Positions 7,786 through 18,742 are shown, counted from the first letter of the stretch. The stretch: 64,000 nt of DNA from an uncultured bacterium (GCA_937896235.1 CALBMX010000032.1:111052-175051); one strand, 5' to 3'. Notes: generated by a model not told the origin, from the letters alone. Program-made: numbers and translations.

Positions 7786-10700
7786 TTGAGCTTAGGTCCA
7801 ATCAAGCTCAAAGGTATTCGCCAGAATAATCTCAACGGCTTTGATGTTGAGATTCCGCGTGGCAGCTTGACGGGGATCACGGGGGTGTCCGGGTCGGGTA
7901 AATCGTCTCTGGCTTTCGACACGATTTTCCGAGAGGGCCAGCGGCGATTTTTGGAGACTCTCTCCGCCTATGCGCGCCAGTTCGTTGGCCGAATGGAGAA
8001 ACCCGACGTCGATCACATAGAGGGGTTGGCGCCGGCAATCGCCGTTGACCAGCGCTCTGTTCCGCGCGGTGCGCGTTCGACCGTGGGCACGCTTACAGAG
8101 ATCTTTGACCACCTACGTGTGCTCTACGCGCGCGCCGGGACGGCCCATTGCCCCGAGCACGGAGTGCCCCTTACCGGACGGACTCCGGAGTCTGTGGTCG
8201 ACGAGCTTTTGACCGCATACGAGGGCCAAAAGATTCATATTTGCGCGCCCGTTATTCGCGATCGAAAGGGTCAGCACAAGTCCGTTTTTGCGGATCTGAC
8301 CCGCAAGGGATTCGTCCGCGCACGGGTCAATGGCGAAGTGATTCGGATAGAGGACGCTCCGGAGCTCGAGCGTTATGTCCGCCACTCCATTGACGTTGTT
8401 GTCGATCGCCTTAGTGTCAACGCCGATTCCAAAGGACGCATTCGAGAGGCCGTTGCAATGGCCGTGGAGTTTGGTGGTGGAGACATCATCGCGCTCGACA
8501 GCGAAATGGGCCAGCGCAGCTGGTCCACGCATCGCAGCTGCAAGCAGTGTGGTCGTGAGGCGCCCCCGCTAGAGCCTCGACTCTTCTCATTCAACTCGCC
8601 CCATGGTGCCTGCATTGATTGCAACGGCTTGGGGCGATTGCGCAGGCCAACGATTGCCAAGTGCGTCCGCGATGGTTCGCTCTCTATTCGTCAAGGTGCG
8701 CTCTCCGTAACCCGTGCAAGTGGGGGAGCCCTCCTCTTCCCCAAGGCCGACTTCAAATTCTTGGAAGCCGTAGCCCGGGAAAACGATTTTGACCTCGACA
8801 CGCCTTGGGACGAGCTCTCCGATGCGGGGCGCGCCGCTGTTTTACAGGGAACGGGCGAGTCACGCTATACGGACTACTCCAACTGGGCCGGTGCGAAGAG
8901 CAAGGGACAGGTGACCTGGAAGAGGCGCTACCGAGGTGTACTCCCATCGATTCGGAAAAGCCTCGACGCAGGTTCTAAGCGCAAGCAGCTCGAGCGCTTC
9001 CTCGGCGAAGAGGTGTGTGGTTCCTGCGAGGGAAGTCGCCTTGGAGAGTACGGCCGCAGCGTTCAGCTGGGCGGCGTCACGATCGACAGCATCCTTGGCT
9101 TCCCCGTTTCGGGGCTCGACGCCATGTTGAACGGTCTCCATTTGAGCAAGCGTGAGGCGCGCATCGCCCGCGACCTGCTGACCGAGATCAGGAGGCGCTC
9201 GGCGTTCCTCGTTCAGGTTGGGCTCGGGTACCTCACCCTCGATCGCTCTGCCGACACGCTCTCCGGAGGCGAGGCTCAGAGGATTCGCCTAGCCGCGCAG
9301 CTTGGCGCAGGGCTGCAAGGTGTCCTCTACGTTCTCGATGAGCCGTCTATCGGCCTGCACGCGCGGGACCAATCCCGGCTGTTCCGAGCTCTTGAAGGGC
9401 TTCGCGACCTCGGGAATACCGTGATCGTTGTTGAGCACGATGAGGCGACGTTGCGGGGTGCAGACCACCTGATCGACATCGGTCCTGGCGCTGGGCGCAG
9501 CGGCGGGAACTTGATGGCATTCGGCACTCCGGAGGAGGTCTCGAAAGCGGACTCCCCTACTGGCGCACTGCTGCGCGGCGAGCTGCCCCTGGCTAAGGCC
9601 TCCGAAGGGCGAGTTGGTCTAGGCGCAAGCCTTACGATCCGCGGTGCAGAAGGCAACAACCTACGCGGTATCGACGTCGAGATCCCGCTCGGGCTTTTTG
9701 TCGCTGTCTCCGGCGTTTCGGGGTCAGGTAAATCCACGTTGATTAACTCGACCCTGCGTCCTGCACTGATGCGGCACTTGGAGCTCGAAGGACCTGACCC
9801 CGCTCCATTTTCGAGTATCGCGGGCTTTGAAAATGTGGACGCGCTTGTTGTCATTGACGCATCGCCAATCGGCCGTACGCCTCGATCGAATCCAGCGACC
9901 TATACGGGCGCGTTCGGTCCAATCCGCGATCTCTTCGCCGGATTGCCGGAGTCGAAAATGCGCGGTTGGATGCCCGGTCGCTTTTCCTTCAATGTCGCCG
10001 GGGGCAGGTGCGAAGCCTGCGGAGGCGCTGGCGCGACTTATGTCGAACTCCAGTTCTTGGCGCCCGTAACCGTCACCTGCGAAGATTGCGGAGGACATCG
10101 CTTCGGTGCAGAGACCCTCGGAGTTCACTTCAAGGGGCACTCGATCGCAGACGTGCTCGACCTCTCAATCGAAGATGCACTCGAGCTCTTCTCAGACATC
10201 CCGAAAATTCGCATTCCTCTAAAAACGCTGTTTGATGTGGGGCTCGGGTACCTTCGCCTAGGCCAGCCGTCGACTACTCTTTCAGGGGGAGAGGCGCAGC
10301 GGATCAAGCTTGCCAAACACCTCCAAAAGCGCCCCCGCGGGCATACACTCTACCTTTTAGATGAGCCCACAACGGGCTTGCATCAAGCGGATGTTCAGAA
10401 GCTTGTGATGAGCTTGCACCGTCTGGTGGATCTCGGGCAGAGTGTCATCGTGATCGAGCACAACCTCGATCTGATCTCTGTGGCTGATCACGTGATCGAT
10501 CTCGGTCCCGATGGTGGTGATGGTGGCGGTGCACTTGTTGTTTGTGGAACTCCAGCGGAGGTGATGGCGTGCGAAGAGTCCTTCACGGGGCAAGCGATGA
10601 AGGCTGGCCCAGTCGCCCCCAAGGGTGCGCCTAACGAGAAATTCATCGACGAGCTAGCGAGGGGCAGGTCCGACACGATCTCTGTTCGTGGCGCTCGCAC

Positions 10701-13662
10701 GCACAACCTGAAAAACATCAGCGTGGATATTCCGCGCCGCTCCCTTACCGTAGTGACCGGCCCCTCTGGTTCTGGGAAGACCTCGCTTGCGTTGGACACG
10801 ATTCATGCCGCCGGAGAGCGTCGGTTTGTGGACTCTCTATCGACGTATGCGCGCCAGTTCTTAGGTACCAGGGATAAGCCTCCGGTCGACCGGATCGATG
10901 GCTTGGGGCCTTCCGTTGTTGTCGAGGCCGGAGGAGGAGGGTCACATCCGCGCTCTACGGTGGCGACCTCCACGGAACTCCACGACTACTTGCGCGTGCT
11001 TTGGTCGCGGGCAGGTGTACGGCGCTGTCCCGAGCATGGCCAAGAGCTGGTCAAGATGGATGCTGGACGGATCGCCAAGGATGTTGTGAAGCGCTTCGAG
11101 GGCAAGCGCGGCTGGATTGTTGCTCCCCTTTTTGATGCCCGTGTCGAATCCGAACAAGCAAAAGAAGAGTCCGCTGGCCCAGACGTGGGAGAATCGAAAG
11201 GAAGTGCGGCCTCTAAGGTCTTTGCCGATTTCGGCGAAGCGCGTTCTGCTTGGATAGCAGCCGGATTCGCGCGCGTTTTGATCGATGGGAAGGAGCAGCG
11301 CTTGACGCCCGACTTGACTCTTCCCTTTGGAACCGTGCGGGTTGACCTGGTTCTAGACCGAGTTACATTTGATGAGCCGAGCCGTGCACGGATCGCCGAG
11401 GCAGTGGAGTCCGCTGAAAACCTCTCCGATGGAAGAGTCAGCGTGGTTGAGAAACTGAAAGGTGGGAACGAACGTCACGAATACAGCGTTCGCGGCAACT
11501 GCACCATTTGCGGTTTTGGGTTTACCGAAAACTTAGAGCCGCGGCACTTCTCTTTCAACGCCCACGTGGGTGCGTGCCTGGACTGCTCCGGACTCGGAGC
11601 TTCCTGGCAATGCGACCCCGACCTGCTGATCGATCAACCCGAACTTCCCTTAGCTCACGCCGAAGGGGAGAATACGGCAAATACCGCAATCAGTGGAAAA
11701 CTCGGGCGATATCTGACCAAAGGGAAGGGCTTTTACGAGGCTATGTTGCGCAAGGTCGCAAGCTCGCATCGGATTGACTTGAGCTTGCCCTTTGGCAAGC
11801 TTCCGGAAGCGCACAAGCGCCTCATTCTCTTCGGCGAAGGTGCCCGGAAAAGTTATGCCGTGGCCGTGGCGAAAGAGGGTGCGAACTTCTCCATGGAGCA
11901 GAACTATGAAGCGGCGTGGCCCGGACTTTGCGGCCATGTTGACGCCTGGCACCGCAAATCGGAGGATCCGGCATGGAGTAGCGCTCTGGAAGAATTCATG
12001 GCGCGCAAGGTCTGCCGTGGATGTAACGGTGAGCGCCTTGCTCCAGGTCCTCGGTCGGTGACCATCGGGTCGAAGCGACTTCCGGTCGCGCTCGCTTTTT
12101 CGGTCTCGGAAGCTCTGGAGTGGTTTGGGAAATTGCGCCTCAACAAGATTGCGCGGCAGTCGGTGCAGACCGTTCTTGATGAGGTGCGGTCGCGACTTGA
12201 GCTACTCAATCGGGTGGGTCTAGGTTATTTGAGTTTGGATCGCCCTATGGGGACTCTCTCAGGTGGTGAGATGCGGCGTGTTCGCCTCTCTGCCAACCTC
12301 GGCTCCAACCTAGTTGATGTTTGCTACGTACTTGATGAGCCCACGGTCGGCTTGCATCCAGCAGACGTAGAGATGCTTACCGATGCACTCAAGGCCATGC
12401 GTGATCGTGGCAATACGGTCATCGTCGTCGAGCACGATGAGTCGCTCATGCGGCGTGCAGACTACATTGTCGACATCGGGCCGGGTGCGGGCCGCAATGG
12501 CGGCAACGTCGTCGCTGCCGGTACACCCGAAGAGATTATGGCGAATCCAGAGAGTCTGACAGGCCGCGCACTTTTGGGTGAGTTCTCAACGAGGGCTGCG
12601 CGCGCCAAGAAGAATTCTAAGGATTGCGATGGAGGAAAGGTCGGCATTCGCGGCGCGACTCTGCACAACCTCAATAGCGTTGACTTTGACGCCACCTTTG
12701 GCTCACTCACCGGAGTGTGCGGTCCCTCAGGGTCTGGAAAGAGCTCGCTGATTATGGACAGCTTTGTTCCCGCTTTGCGAGGCGAACCTTCTGAGGGAAG
12801 ATGGAAAAAAGTGGTTGGTAGCCTAGGGGGTGCGCGCCGTGTTGTGGTTGTGGATGCCAGTCCAATTGGGAGATCGCCGTCGAGCACGCCGGCGACAGCG
12901 GTGGGGCTGCTTGAACCCATCCGCAATCTGTTTGCGCGGACCCCAGAGGCACGAATGCGGGGTTTTACGACCTCTCACTTCTCCTATAACTCAACCAAGG
13001 GGCGCTGTCCTTCTTGTGAGGGCCGTGGAGCGACACGTGTTGACATGCAGTTCCTGGCGGACCTTTGGCTGACGTGCGACGATTGTGATGGCAAGCGCTA
13101 CCGTCCTGAAGTACTTGAGGTTCGCCACCGCGGTTACTCCGTGGCCGATATCCTCGCCATGAGTGTGGACGAAGCCGCAGGCGTTCTCGAACACCAGCCC
13201 GCCGCAATGAAGATCCTCGGGACGATGCAGAAGGTCGGACTCGGGTACATCGCGCTCAATCAAAGCTCGACGACTCTCTCCGGCGGTGAGGCTCAGCGGG
13301 TCAAACTCGCTGGCGAGCTTATGCGTGCGAGTGGCGCGGGGCGAAGTGTAGTCATCTTGGATGAGCCGACGACCGGTCTCCACGCCTCTGATGTCGAGCG
13401 GCTTATCGGAGTGCTCCTTTACATCAAAGAGCGCGGCGATGCGGTGATCGTGATCGAGCACAACACCGACTTGCTGCGTATCTGCGATGAGCTGGTCGAG
13501 TTGGGGCCGATGGGCGGGAACGGAGGGGGTCGCATCATCGCGACAGGAACACCTGCCGAGCTCGTTAAAAACAAGGATTCGATTACGGGGCCCTGGCTCA
13601 AGCCTTACCAGATGAAGACGAAGAGGGCGCGAAAGACCACAAGCTCAAGAGGAGGTGCTTAG
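7786..13662 (+). CDS. uvrA: Tandem-fused double-length excinuclease ABC subunit UvrA (four ABC ATPase modules)
   Basis: UvrA is the damage-recognition ATPase of nucleotide excision repair and normally a dimer of about 940-residue subunits. Here two UvrA units are fused in 1958 residues. Walker A motifs ([36 protein letters not shown]) lie near residues 33, 643, 991 and 1645. ABC signatures lie near 491, 831, 1490 and 1831, each followed by a DEP(S/T)xGLH Walker B region. Zinc-finger Cys pairs are seen in both halves (CKQCG/CIDC, CEACG/CEDC; CTICG/CLDC, CPSC/CDDC). The third signature is altered to [11 protein letters not shown], losing the usual Gln. Fused UvrA is known from Planctomycetes and Chlamydiae. 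TTG start chosen from the GGAGG site. xpb follows after 3 bases. Confidence 0.95.
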   Translation: MSLGPIKLKGIRQNNLNGFDVEIPRGSLTGITGVSGSGKSSLAFDTIFREGQRRFLETLSAYARQFVGRMEKPDVDHIEGLAPAIAVDQRSVPRGARSTVGTLTEIFDHLRVLYARAGTAHCPEHGVPLTGRTPESVVDELLTAYEGQKIHICAPVIRDRKGQHKSVFADLTRKGFVRARVNGEVIRIEDAPELERYVRHSIDVVVDRLSVNADSKGRIREAVAMAVEFGGGDIIALDSEMGQRSWSTHRSCKQCGREAPPLEPRLFSFNSPHGACIDCNGLGRLRRPTIAKCVRDGSLSIRQGALSVTRASGGALLFPKADFKFLEAVARENDFDLDTPWDELSDAGRAAVLQGTGESRYTDYSNWAGAKSKGQVTWKRRYRGVLPSIRKSLDAGSKRKQLERFLGEEVCGSCEGSRLGEYGRSVQLGGVTIDSILGFPVSGLDAMLNGLHLSKREARIARDLLTEIRRRSAFLVQVGLGYLTLDRSADTLSGGEAQRIRLAAQLGAGLQGVLYVLDEPSIGLHARDQSRLFRALEGLRDLGNTVIVVEHDEATLRGADHLIDIGPGAGRSGGNLMAFGTPEEVSKADSPTGALLRGELPLAKASEGRVGLGASLTIRGAEGNNLRGIDVEIPLGLFVAVSGVSGSGKSTLINSTLRPALMRHLELEGPDPAPFSSIAGFENVDALVVIDASPIGRTPRSNPATYTGAFGPIRDLFAGLPESKMRGWMPGRFSFNVAGGRCEACGGAGATYVELQFLAPVTVTCEDCGGHRFGAETLGVHFKGHSIADVLDLSIEDALELFSDIPKIRIPLKTLFDVGLGYLRLGQPSTTLSGGEAQRIKLAKHLQKRPRGHTLYLLDEPTTGLHQADVQKLVMSLHRLVDLGQSVIVIEHNLDLISVADHVIDLGPDGGDGGGALVVCGTPAEVMACEESFTGQAMKAGPVAPKGAPNEKFIDELARGRSDTISVRGARTHNLKNISVDIPRRSLTVVTGPSGSGKTSLALDTIHAAGERRFVDSLSTYARQFLGTRDKPPVDRIDGLGPSVVVEAGGGGSHPRSTVATSTELHDYLRVLWSRAGVRRCPEHGQELVKMDAGRIAKDVVKRFEGKRGWIVAPLFDARVESEQAKEESAGPDVGESKGSAASKVFADFGEARSAWIAAGFARVLIDGKEQRLTPDLTLPFGTVRVDLVLDRVTFDEPSRARIAEAVESAENLSDGRVSVVEKLKGGNERHEYSVRGNCTICGFGFTENLEPRHFSFNAHVGACLDCSGLGASWQCDPDLLIDQPELPLAHAEGENTANTAISGKLGRYLTKGKGFYEAMLRKVASSHRIDLSLPFGKLPEAHKRLILFGEGARKSYAVAVAKEGANFSMEQNYEAAWPGLCGHVDAWHRKSEDPAWSSALEEFMARKVCRGCNGERLAPGPRSVTIGSKRLPVALAFSVSEALEWFGKLRLNKIARQSVQTVLDEVRSRLELLNRVGLGYLSLDRPMGTLSGGEMRRVRLSANLGSNLVDVCYVLDEPTVGLHPADVEMLTDALKAMRDRGNTVIVVEHDESLMRRADYIVDIGPGAGRNGGNVVAAGTPEEIMANPESLTGRALLGEFSTRAARAKKNSKDCDGGKVGIRGATLHNLNSVDFDATFGSLTGVCGPSGSGKSSLIMDSFVPALRGEPSEGRWKKVVGSLGGARRVVVVDASPIGRSPSSTPATAVGLLEPIRNLFARTPEARMRGFTTSHFSYNSTKGRCPSCEGRGATRVDMQFLADLWLTCDDCDGKRYRPEVLEVRHRGYSVADILAMSVDEAAGVLEHQPAAMKILGTMQKVGLGYIALNQSSTTLSGGEAQRVKLAGELMRASGAGRSVVILDEPTTGLHASDVERLIGVLLYIKERGDAVIVIEHNTDLLRICDELVELGPMGGNGGGRIIATGTPAELVKNKDSITGPWLKPYQMKTKRARKTTSSRGGA

Positions 13663-13665
13663 CTC

Positions 13666-15471
13666 ATGCCTTTGCACCCCGATAATCCATTGATCGTGCA
13701 AGGTGACCGCACGATCTTATTGCACACCGTAAAGGCCCAGATCGGACCCGATGGCCAGCTTGTCAAGGATGAGCATGGCAACCCGATTAGTCACGAGCAT
13801 CCTCGGTATGCGGAGGCGCGAGACGCCCTCTCCGCGTTTGCAGAGCTTCAAAAGAGTCCGGAGTACCTGCACAGCTATCGGGTGTCCTCGGTGTCCATTT
13901 GGAACGCGGCCGCTATCGGGCTAACAGGGGACTCAATCCTCAAGACACTGGAAGACCTCGCCTGCGTGCCGATTCCTAGGAATGTGGTCGTCGACATTCG
14001 GGATTGGGTGGCACGCTACGGACTGCTCCGGATTGAGCGCTTCGAATCTGGTGATTCCAAAATGCGTTTTCAGTTAACTTCGGGGGACAAAGATGCGCTG
14101 GATTCGGTCCTTGGCTTTCCATCGATTGCGAAGCTGATTGAACGCCAGGATGATGGGCGCATTCTGTTAGGTGATCTGGCTCGTGGTTCACTCAAACAAG
14201 CGCTGATCAAGATCGGCTATCCCGTTGACGATCGCGGTGGATACACCGAGGGCGACAAGTTTGCGATTCCGCTTGCGACAAAAACCCGCGATGGAAAGGA
14301 CTTTGCCATTCGGGACTACCAGGCTTCCGCTGCGGATGCTTTTCACCAGGGTGGAGCCGTCACTGGCGGCAATGGCGTCATTGTTCTTCCCTGTGGAGCG
14401 GGAAAGACGATCGTCGGCTTGGCCGTCATGAACCGGGTCGGGGCCAAGACCCTCATCTTGACGACAAACACAGTCGCCGTCAGTCAGTGGAGGCAAGAGA
14501 TTCTCGACAAGACTGATCTCACGGAAGAGGACGTCTCCGAGTACACAGGAGAATCGAAGCGTGTAGCCCCCGTCACGATCAGCACTTATCAGATGCTGAC
14601 CTGGCGTAAGTCAAAGAAGGCTGAGTTCGAACACATGGCTCTCTTTTCAGGCCATAACTGGGGGCTAGTTGTTTATGACGAGGTCCACCTTTTGCCAGCG
14701 CCCATTTTTAGGGTGACCGCCGACCTGCAGGCACGTCGGCGACTTGGCCTCACCGCCACCTTGATCCGCGAAGACGGAAAAGAGGACGAGGTTTTTTGTC
14801 TAATCGGCCCCAAGCGCTTCGAAGTGCCATGGAAGGTCTTAGAGGGCCGCGGGTTTATCGCAGAGGCCCGCTGTACTGAGATCCGCGTAGAGTTAGAGCC
14901 GTCGCTTAAGTCGAGTTATGGCGCTGCCGCGGCGCGGAGTAAATTTCGGATTTCCTCAGAGAACCCGGCGAAGACTGGAGTGATTCAGAACCTGATTCGT
15001 AGGCACGACACGGGAAGGATTCTGATCATTGGGCAATACATCGATCAACTGAACGCGCTCTCACGTCATTTGAAGGTACCTCTGATCACAGGGAAGACCC
15101 CGAATGACGTACGCAACGTTCTTTATGGCGCGTTCCGGTCTGGTGAAGAGCCCGTTTTGATCGTCTCTAAAGTGGGCAATTTTGCTGTCGACCTACCCGA
15201 TGCAGACGTGCTCATCCAGATCTCCGGTACCTTCGGTTCGAGGCAAGAAGAAGCACAGCGCCTTGGACGCATTTTGCGCCCCAAGTCAGATGGTCGAGGC
15301 GCAAGCTTCTACGCGATCGTCACCCACGGAACACGCGACCAAGATTTTGCACAAAAGCGCCAACTGTTCTTAGCCGAGCAGGGCTACTCCTACGAAATCG
15401 TCGACGCTCAGAGCTTGTCTGATGAGTTCGATTCCGCATCGATAAACCGAACGCCCGACTGTTCCGCCTGA
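13666..15471 (+). CDS. XPB/Ssl2-type DNA repair helicase
   Basis: A superfamily 2 3'-5' DNA helicase of the bacterial XPB (ERCC3) type, 601 residues. Walker A CGAGKTIVGL lies near residue 243, the DEVH box in VYDEVHLLPAP near 337, the XPB-specific RED motif in TATLIREDGKEDEVF, and motif VI in EEAQRLGRILRPK. The C-terminal SGTFGSRQEEAQRLGR closely resembles actinobacterial XPB. The N-terminal 200 residues correspond to the helicase_C_3/damage-recognition-like domain. Start ATG 13666 is 3 bases past the uvrA stop, with GGAGG about 10 bases upstream inside uvrA. In eukaryotes XPB opens damaged DNA in TFIIH; bacterial XPB roles are less clear. Translational linkage to uvrA supports a repair role here. 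Confidence 0.93.
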   Translation: MPLHPDNPLIVQGDRTILLHTVKAQIGPDGQLVKDEHGNPISHEHPRYAEARDALSAFAELQKSPEYLHSYRVSSVSIWNAAAIGLTGDSILKTLEDLACVPIPRNVVVDIRDWVARYGLLRIERFESGDSKMRFQLTSGDKDALDSVLGFPSIAKLIERQDDGRILLGDLARGSLKQALIKIGYPVDDRGGYTEGDKFAIPLATKTRDGKDFAIRDYQASAADAFHQGGAVTGGNGVIVLPCGAGKTIVGLAVMNRVGAKTLILTTNTVAVSQWRQEILDKTDLTEEDVSEYTGESKRVAPVTISTYQMLTWRKSKKAEFEHMALFSGHNWGLVVYDEVHLLPAPIFRVTADLQARRRLGLTATLIREDGKEDEVFCLIGPKRFEVPWKVLEGRGFIAEARCTEIRVELEPSLKSSYGAAAARSKFRISSENPAKTGVIQNLIRRHDTGRILIIGQYIDQLNALSRHLKVPLITGKTPNDVRNVLYGAFRSGEEPVLIVSKVGNFAVDLPDADVLIQISGTFGSRQEEAQRLGRILRPKSDGRGASFYAIVTHGTRDQDFAQKRQLFLAEQGYSYEIVDAQSLSDEFDSASINRTPDCSA

Positions 15472-15476
15472 TTCTT

Positions 15477-17531
15477 ATGTCCGCATCTAAAAAGTTTGAA
15501 GGGGCCAACCTGGTTGCGGCTCTAGCAGATCTCAATCGTGTTGATCTCGACGAGGTCGTGCGATTCTGGAACCCCAATGGAAAGGAGCCGCGCGGTGACG
15601 ACAATCGACGCGAACTCGCAATCAAATGGCTACGCGACCCGGCTCTTGTAGAGGATCGTTTGCGCCAATTGGGGAGCCGTATGGGGGCGGTCGTCAGCTT
15701 CTTGCAAACTCGCGAGGGGTACCGGGCCGATCGATTGGAGCTGCTTGGTGCACCTGGCTTAGAGCGCTGCTCGCAAAAACATCTTGAAGCTGCCCTCAAT
15801 CATCTGCGTAGGCGGGCGATCGTAATGTGGACCCAAGATCTGCGATTTGAATCCCACGGTATGCGCGTGCTCGCGCTTCCTGTTGAGATCGGCGATATGT
15901 TGCACGATCTCGATCGAACCCGGGTTCATGGGCTCTTTGATGCCTTGACTCTGCGCGGGTTCCTCGAGGCGAGAGCTACCTCGCCCCAAACAGCAGGTGA
16001 CGTCTCGACGCGAAGGCAGCGTGAGATGTATCGAATGTATGTTGGTGATGCCTCCTGCGTTTCTCGGGTGGAACACCTGGAGCCAGGGCTGCGTCAACTG
16101 GTAGAAAAGGCCATAATGGAGTTCGGAGGTATTCTTCCTCGGGCACTCTTCGAGCAAATGGAGTCGGCCTTTCCGGAGTGGGATTGTAAGGGGTGGCGAG
16201 CCGACCTTGAAAAGGCTTTGGTCGGTACCGTTCGCCGTTTGGACCTCACTCGTTACGGCATCAACCACCGTGAGGAGAGCGTCATCATTTTTAATGAAGT
16301 TGCGCTGTCCTGGCTAAAACGGGTGGCGGTCCCCGGTGACCCCGATCGCCCAGCTGAAGAGCTCAGCTTGAGTGTAGATTTGGTGACAAACCTCTCGCGA
16401 TTCTTGGCCTATATCGACGAGAACGATGTTCGCTTTACAGTGAAGGGGGAGATCTTCAAAACCACGGAGAGGCGCATCCTCCAGCACCTTATTCCCAACC
16501 CTGGCCGCGAGCTTAAACGGGAAGAGGTCCTGACGTGGATCTACCGCTTCGCCAAGAAGAATGAGCTGATTGATCGAACGGGTGAGCGTACGGTAAGTGT
16601 CTCTAAAGTTGGCCAGGAGTGGGGGAGTAAAACATTGGGTGATCAGCTGCGCACCGTTGTTGAGTACATGATCTCCGAAAGTGGTTTCGAAGGGGAGCTG
16701 TACCACCAAACCCGTATGCGGCGGATTTTTCTACGCCTCTTAAAGCGGGTCGACGCAGGGGTCTGGTACGACCTCATGTACGTGCCCTTTCTAACAAGGA
16801 ATACTTACCTCGCCAGTCTCGACGAACTCGAAGTTTCCGACGACTTCGCCGACCTGTGCGAATCCAATCGCTACACGCCGATGGAAGATGTCCAGCGCAT
16901 GGCTTGGAATCTGGTGCGCTGGATTCGCCAACGCCTGTTTCTGGCGGGTATTATCGATCTTGGCTACGACGGTACGGGGAGACCTGTTGCCATGCGTCTC
17001 ACGCCGGGCGGAGCACGTCTTCTTGGTATAAGCGAAGGTGCGACAGGGATTAGCCCTGGTTTGGGACGGATCATTGTGACCCCCGATTTCGAGGTGGTAC
17101 TTTTCCCTTCGGGTGATGACGTCGAGCTTATTTATGACCTCGATCGATTTAGCAACCGCGAGAAAAAGGGACACTCCATGCACTTCCGGATTTCAGAAGA
17201 GGGCGTAGTGCGAGCACTGCGCCAGGGGATGCATTTGTCGCGCATTGAAGAGGTGCTTGAGCAGCATTCACATACGCCGGTGCCACAGAATGTGCGCTAC
17301 TCCATTCAGGATTGGGGCATTCGCGCCGGTTGGATGCAGATCCACCCGGACATGCGCGTCACGTGCAAACATGAAGAGACACTTTCGCGCTTCCGGGAAG
17401 ATCCCGGCGTCCGAAGTTTTGTAGTGAAAGAGCTTGGGGATGGCGAGCTGCAAATGGCGGACACCATGACTGTCAAGCGCTTGCAACACCTCTTGCGTGA
17501 CTTGGGATACCTCGTCGAGCTGGCTTCCTAG
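15477..17531 (+). CDS. XPB-associated protein with C-terminal helicase_C_3-type domain
   Basis: A 684-residue protein lacking helicase ATPase motifs. Its last 160 residues, from GLGRIIVTPDFEVVLFPSG through RYSIQDWGIRAGWM to LQHLLRDLGYLVEL, resemble the helicase_C_3 (XPB/Ssl2 N-terminal-like) domain also present at the N-terminus of the preceding helicase. The middle is helical, with winged-helix-like stretches. A gene of this kind neighbours the XPB helicase in mycobacteria (Rv0862c beside Rv0861c), so pairing with xpb is probably conserved. It starts 5 bases after xpb and its stop overlaps the next start by one base (TAGTG). I infer a partner or DNA-binding cofactor of XPB; the biochemical role is unknown. 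Confidence 0.75.
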   Translation: MSASKKFEGANLVAALADLNRVDLDEVVRFWNPNGKEPRGDDNRRELAIKWLRDPALVEDRLRQLGSRMGAVVSFLQTREGYRADRLELLGAPGLERCSQKHLEAALNHLRRRAIVMWTQDLRFESHGMRVLALPVEIGDMLHDLDRTRVHGLFDALTLRGFLEARATSPQTAGDVSTRRQREMYRMYVGDASCVSRVEHLEPGLRQLVEKAIMEFGGILPRALFEQMESAFPEWDCKGWRADLEKALVGTVRRLDLTRYGINHREESVIIFNEVALSWLKRVAVPGDPDRPAEELSLSVDLVTNLSRFLAYIDENDVRFTVKGEIFKTTERRILQHLIPNPGRELKREEVLTWIYRFAKKNELIDRTGERTVSVSKVGQEWGSKTLGDQLRTVVEYMISESGFEGELYHQTRMRRIFLRLLKRVDAGVWYDLMYVPFLTRNTYLASLDELEVSDDFADLCESNRYTPMEDVQRMAWNLVRWIRQRLFLAGIIDLGYDGTGRPVAMRLTPGGARLLGISEGATGISPGLGRIIVTPDFEVVLFPSGDDVELIYDLDRFSNREKKGHSMHFRISEEGVVRALRQGMHLSRIEEVLEQHSHTPVPQNVRYSIQDWGIRAGWMQIHPDMRVTCKHEETLSRFREDPGVRSFVVKELGDGELQMADTMTVKRLQHLLRDLGYLVELAS

Positions 17532-18220
17532 TGGCGGCAGTGTCGCCTCCGCGGCTAATCGGGCTTTCACCGGGGAATCTGCTCTCCGGTGACGGTCGCG
17601 GTCATCAGCGGTTTCGAAAGCGCGCCAAGGATTTGGTTCAAGCAGGCCTGCGGGGCATTCTACTGCGGGAGCCGCAATTGGAGGACCTCGAGCTACTAGA
17701 GTTGGCCCGTGAGCTCGCATTGATTCTCTCGAATGTAGAGGGCGGTTGGTTGGGGGTTCACGATGCGCTGCACGTGGCCCTGGCCGCGAAGGCTCATGGT
17801 GCGCACATTGGCTTTCGCTCGTTAGCCACTGCTGATGCGAGAAGGGTCATTGGTAGCGACATCGCCCTTGGAGTTTCGACACACCAGAGTGATGTGGCCA
17901 CTCATTGGACGGGTGCCGATTACGTGTTTCATAGCCCGGTCTTTGCGACCCCCTCAAAGAACGGATTTTTGCACCCGATTGGCCTTGATGGATTGGTGGA
18001 ATTTTGTTCGGCCGAGGGGATGCCCAAGCCGGGACCTTTGATTTTTGCACTAGGTGGAATCAATGCGGGAAACTGTACCGACGTCATGAAGCGAGGCGCG
18101 GCGGCAGGCCTCTTCGGTCTAGCAGTCCGGGGCGCTCTCTTTGTTGATGACCATGCGCGCGACAACTTGTCTACGATTCTTGCCGCCATAGTGGGGAACC
18201 AGGAGCTGCCCGAGGGGTAG
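17531..18220 (+). CDS. ThiE/TenI-family (beta/alpha)8-barrel protein
   Basis: A 229-residue protein of the thiamine-phosphate synthase/TenI fold. Family marks: LLREPQLEDLELLELA, GVHDALHVALAAKAHGAHIG, GVSTHQSD, GADYVFHSPVFATPSKNG, and ALGGINAGN. However, several ThiE ligands are changed: the R-x-K strand reads REP, the N-D-R loop reads HDALH, and HLGQ-x-D reads HIGFRSL. The retained THQSD histidine and the SPVFATPSKNG loop resemble TenI, a thiazole tautomerase, at least as well as ThiE. GTG start overlaps the previous TAG by one base. thiL two genes downstream supports a thiamine connection. Family firm, activity uncertain. Confidence 0.75.
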   Translation: MAAVSPPRLIGLSPGNLLSGDGRGHQRFRKRAKDLVQAGLRGILLREPQLEDLELLELARELALILSNVEGGWLGVHDALHVALAAKAHGAHIGFRSLATADARRVIGSDIALGVSTHQSDVATHWTGADYVFHSPVFATPSKNGFLHPIGLDGLVEFCSAEGMPKPGPLIFALGGINAGNCTDVMKRGAAAGLFGLAVRGALFVDDHARDNLSTILAAIVGNQELPEG

Positions 18221-18229
18221 GGCTACGAT

Positions 18230-18742
18230 ATGACCAATGAGGAACCTATCCGCGAGTCTACTCGCGAAGAGCGGCAGGCGCGTTTGGACGCCCGAATCGA
18301 TCGTGAGGAGAGTCGTCCGAAGTTACTGTTGATCTCAGCGAATAGGCGCAAAGTGCTGCGGCTGATTCGGGTGGGCCTGATCGTCTTCGCCTTCGCCTCC
18401 ATCTATTACATCCGAGCGAATTTCGAGTTCGTGAAGCTACCGGCAGAGAGCTGCACCCAGATCAGCGCATTTGAACCGGGGGTCACACTACTTGTGTACA
18501 CCAGCCCGAAACCGGAAGATTTGGTTCTAGGTGACGTGGTGATGTTCAAGCTTGACTCGCAAACGGTGACGTACGGCCGTCTCTCCTCTCCACCAGGTAC
18601 GGGGCCCGACGAGCTCGTCGCGGCAGGTGGCTATTGGATTCTGGGCGACAACCCCAAGTGCCCCGTTGACGACAGTATTTCGTTAGGAGCTATCGCTCCG
18701 GAGCGAATCGTTGGACGAGTCCTCTTTCCGCTTCGGTTTTAG
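18230..18742 (+). CDS. Signal-peptidase-I-like membrane protein, probable pseudoenzyme
   Basis: A 170-residue protein: about 45 charged cytosolic residues, one membrane segment (VGLIVFAFASIYYI, about residues 46-62), then an extracytoplasmic domain. The C-terminal part, GYWILGDNPKCPVDDSISLG followed by IAPERIVGRVLFPL, matches boxes D and E of S26 signal peptidases (GDN-x-x-S-x-DSR, VGRV). The upstream part FEPGVTLLVYTSPKPEDLVLGDVVMFKLD resembles box B and C, but the Ser-Met-x-Pro active-site box is not recognisable and the catalytic-Lys position reads VTYGRLSSPPG. I infer a non-catalytic or strongly diverged relative. Stop TAG overlaps the thiL GTG by one base. Confidence 0.65.
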   Translation: MTNEEPIRESTREERQARLDARIDREESRPKLLLISANRRKVLRLIRVGLIVFAFASIYYIRANFEFVKLPAESCTQISAFEPGVTLLVYTSPKPEDLVLGDVVMFKLDSQTVTYGRLSSPPGTGPDELVAAGGYWILGDNPKCPVDDSISLGAIAPERIVGRVLFPLRF

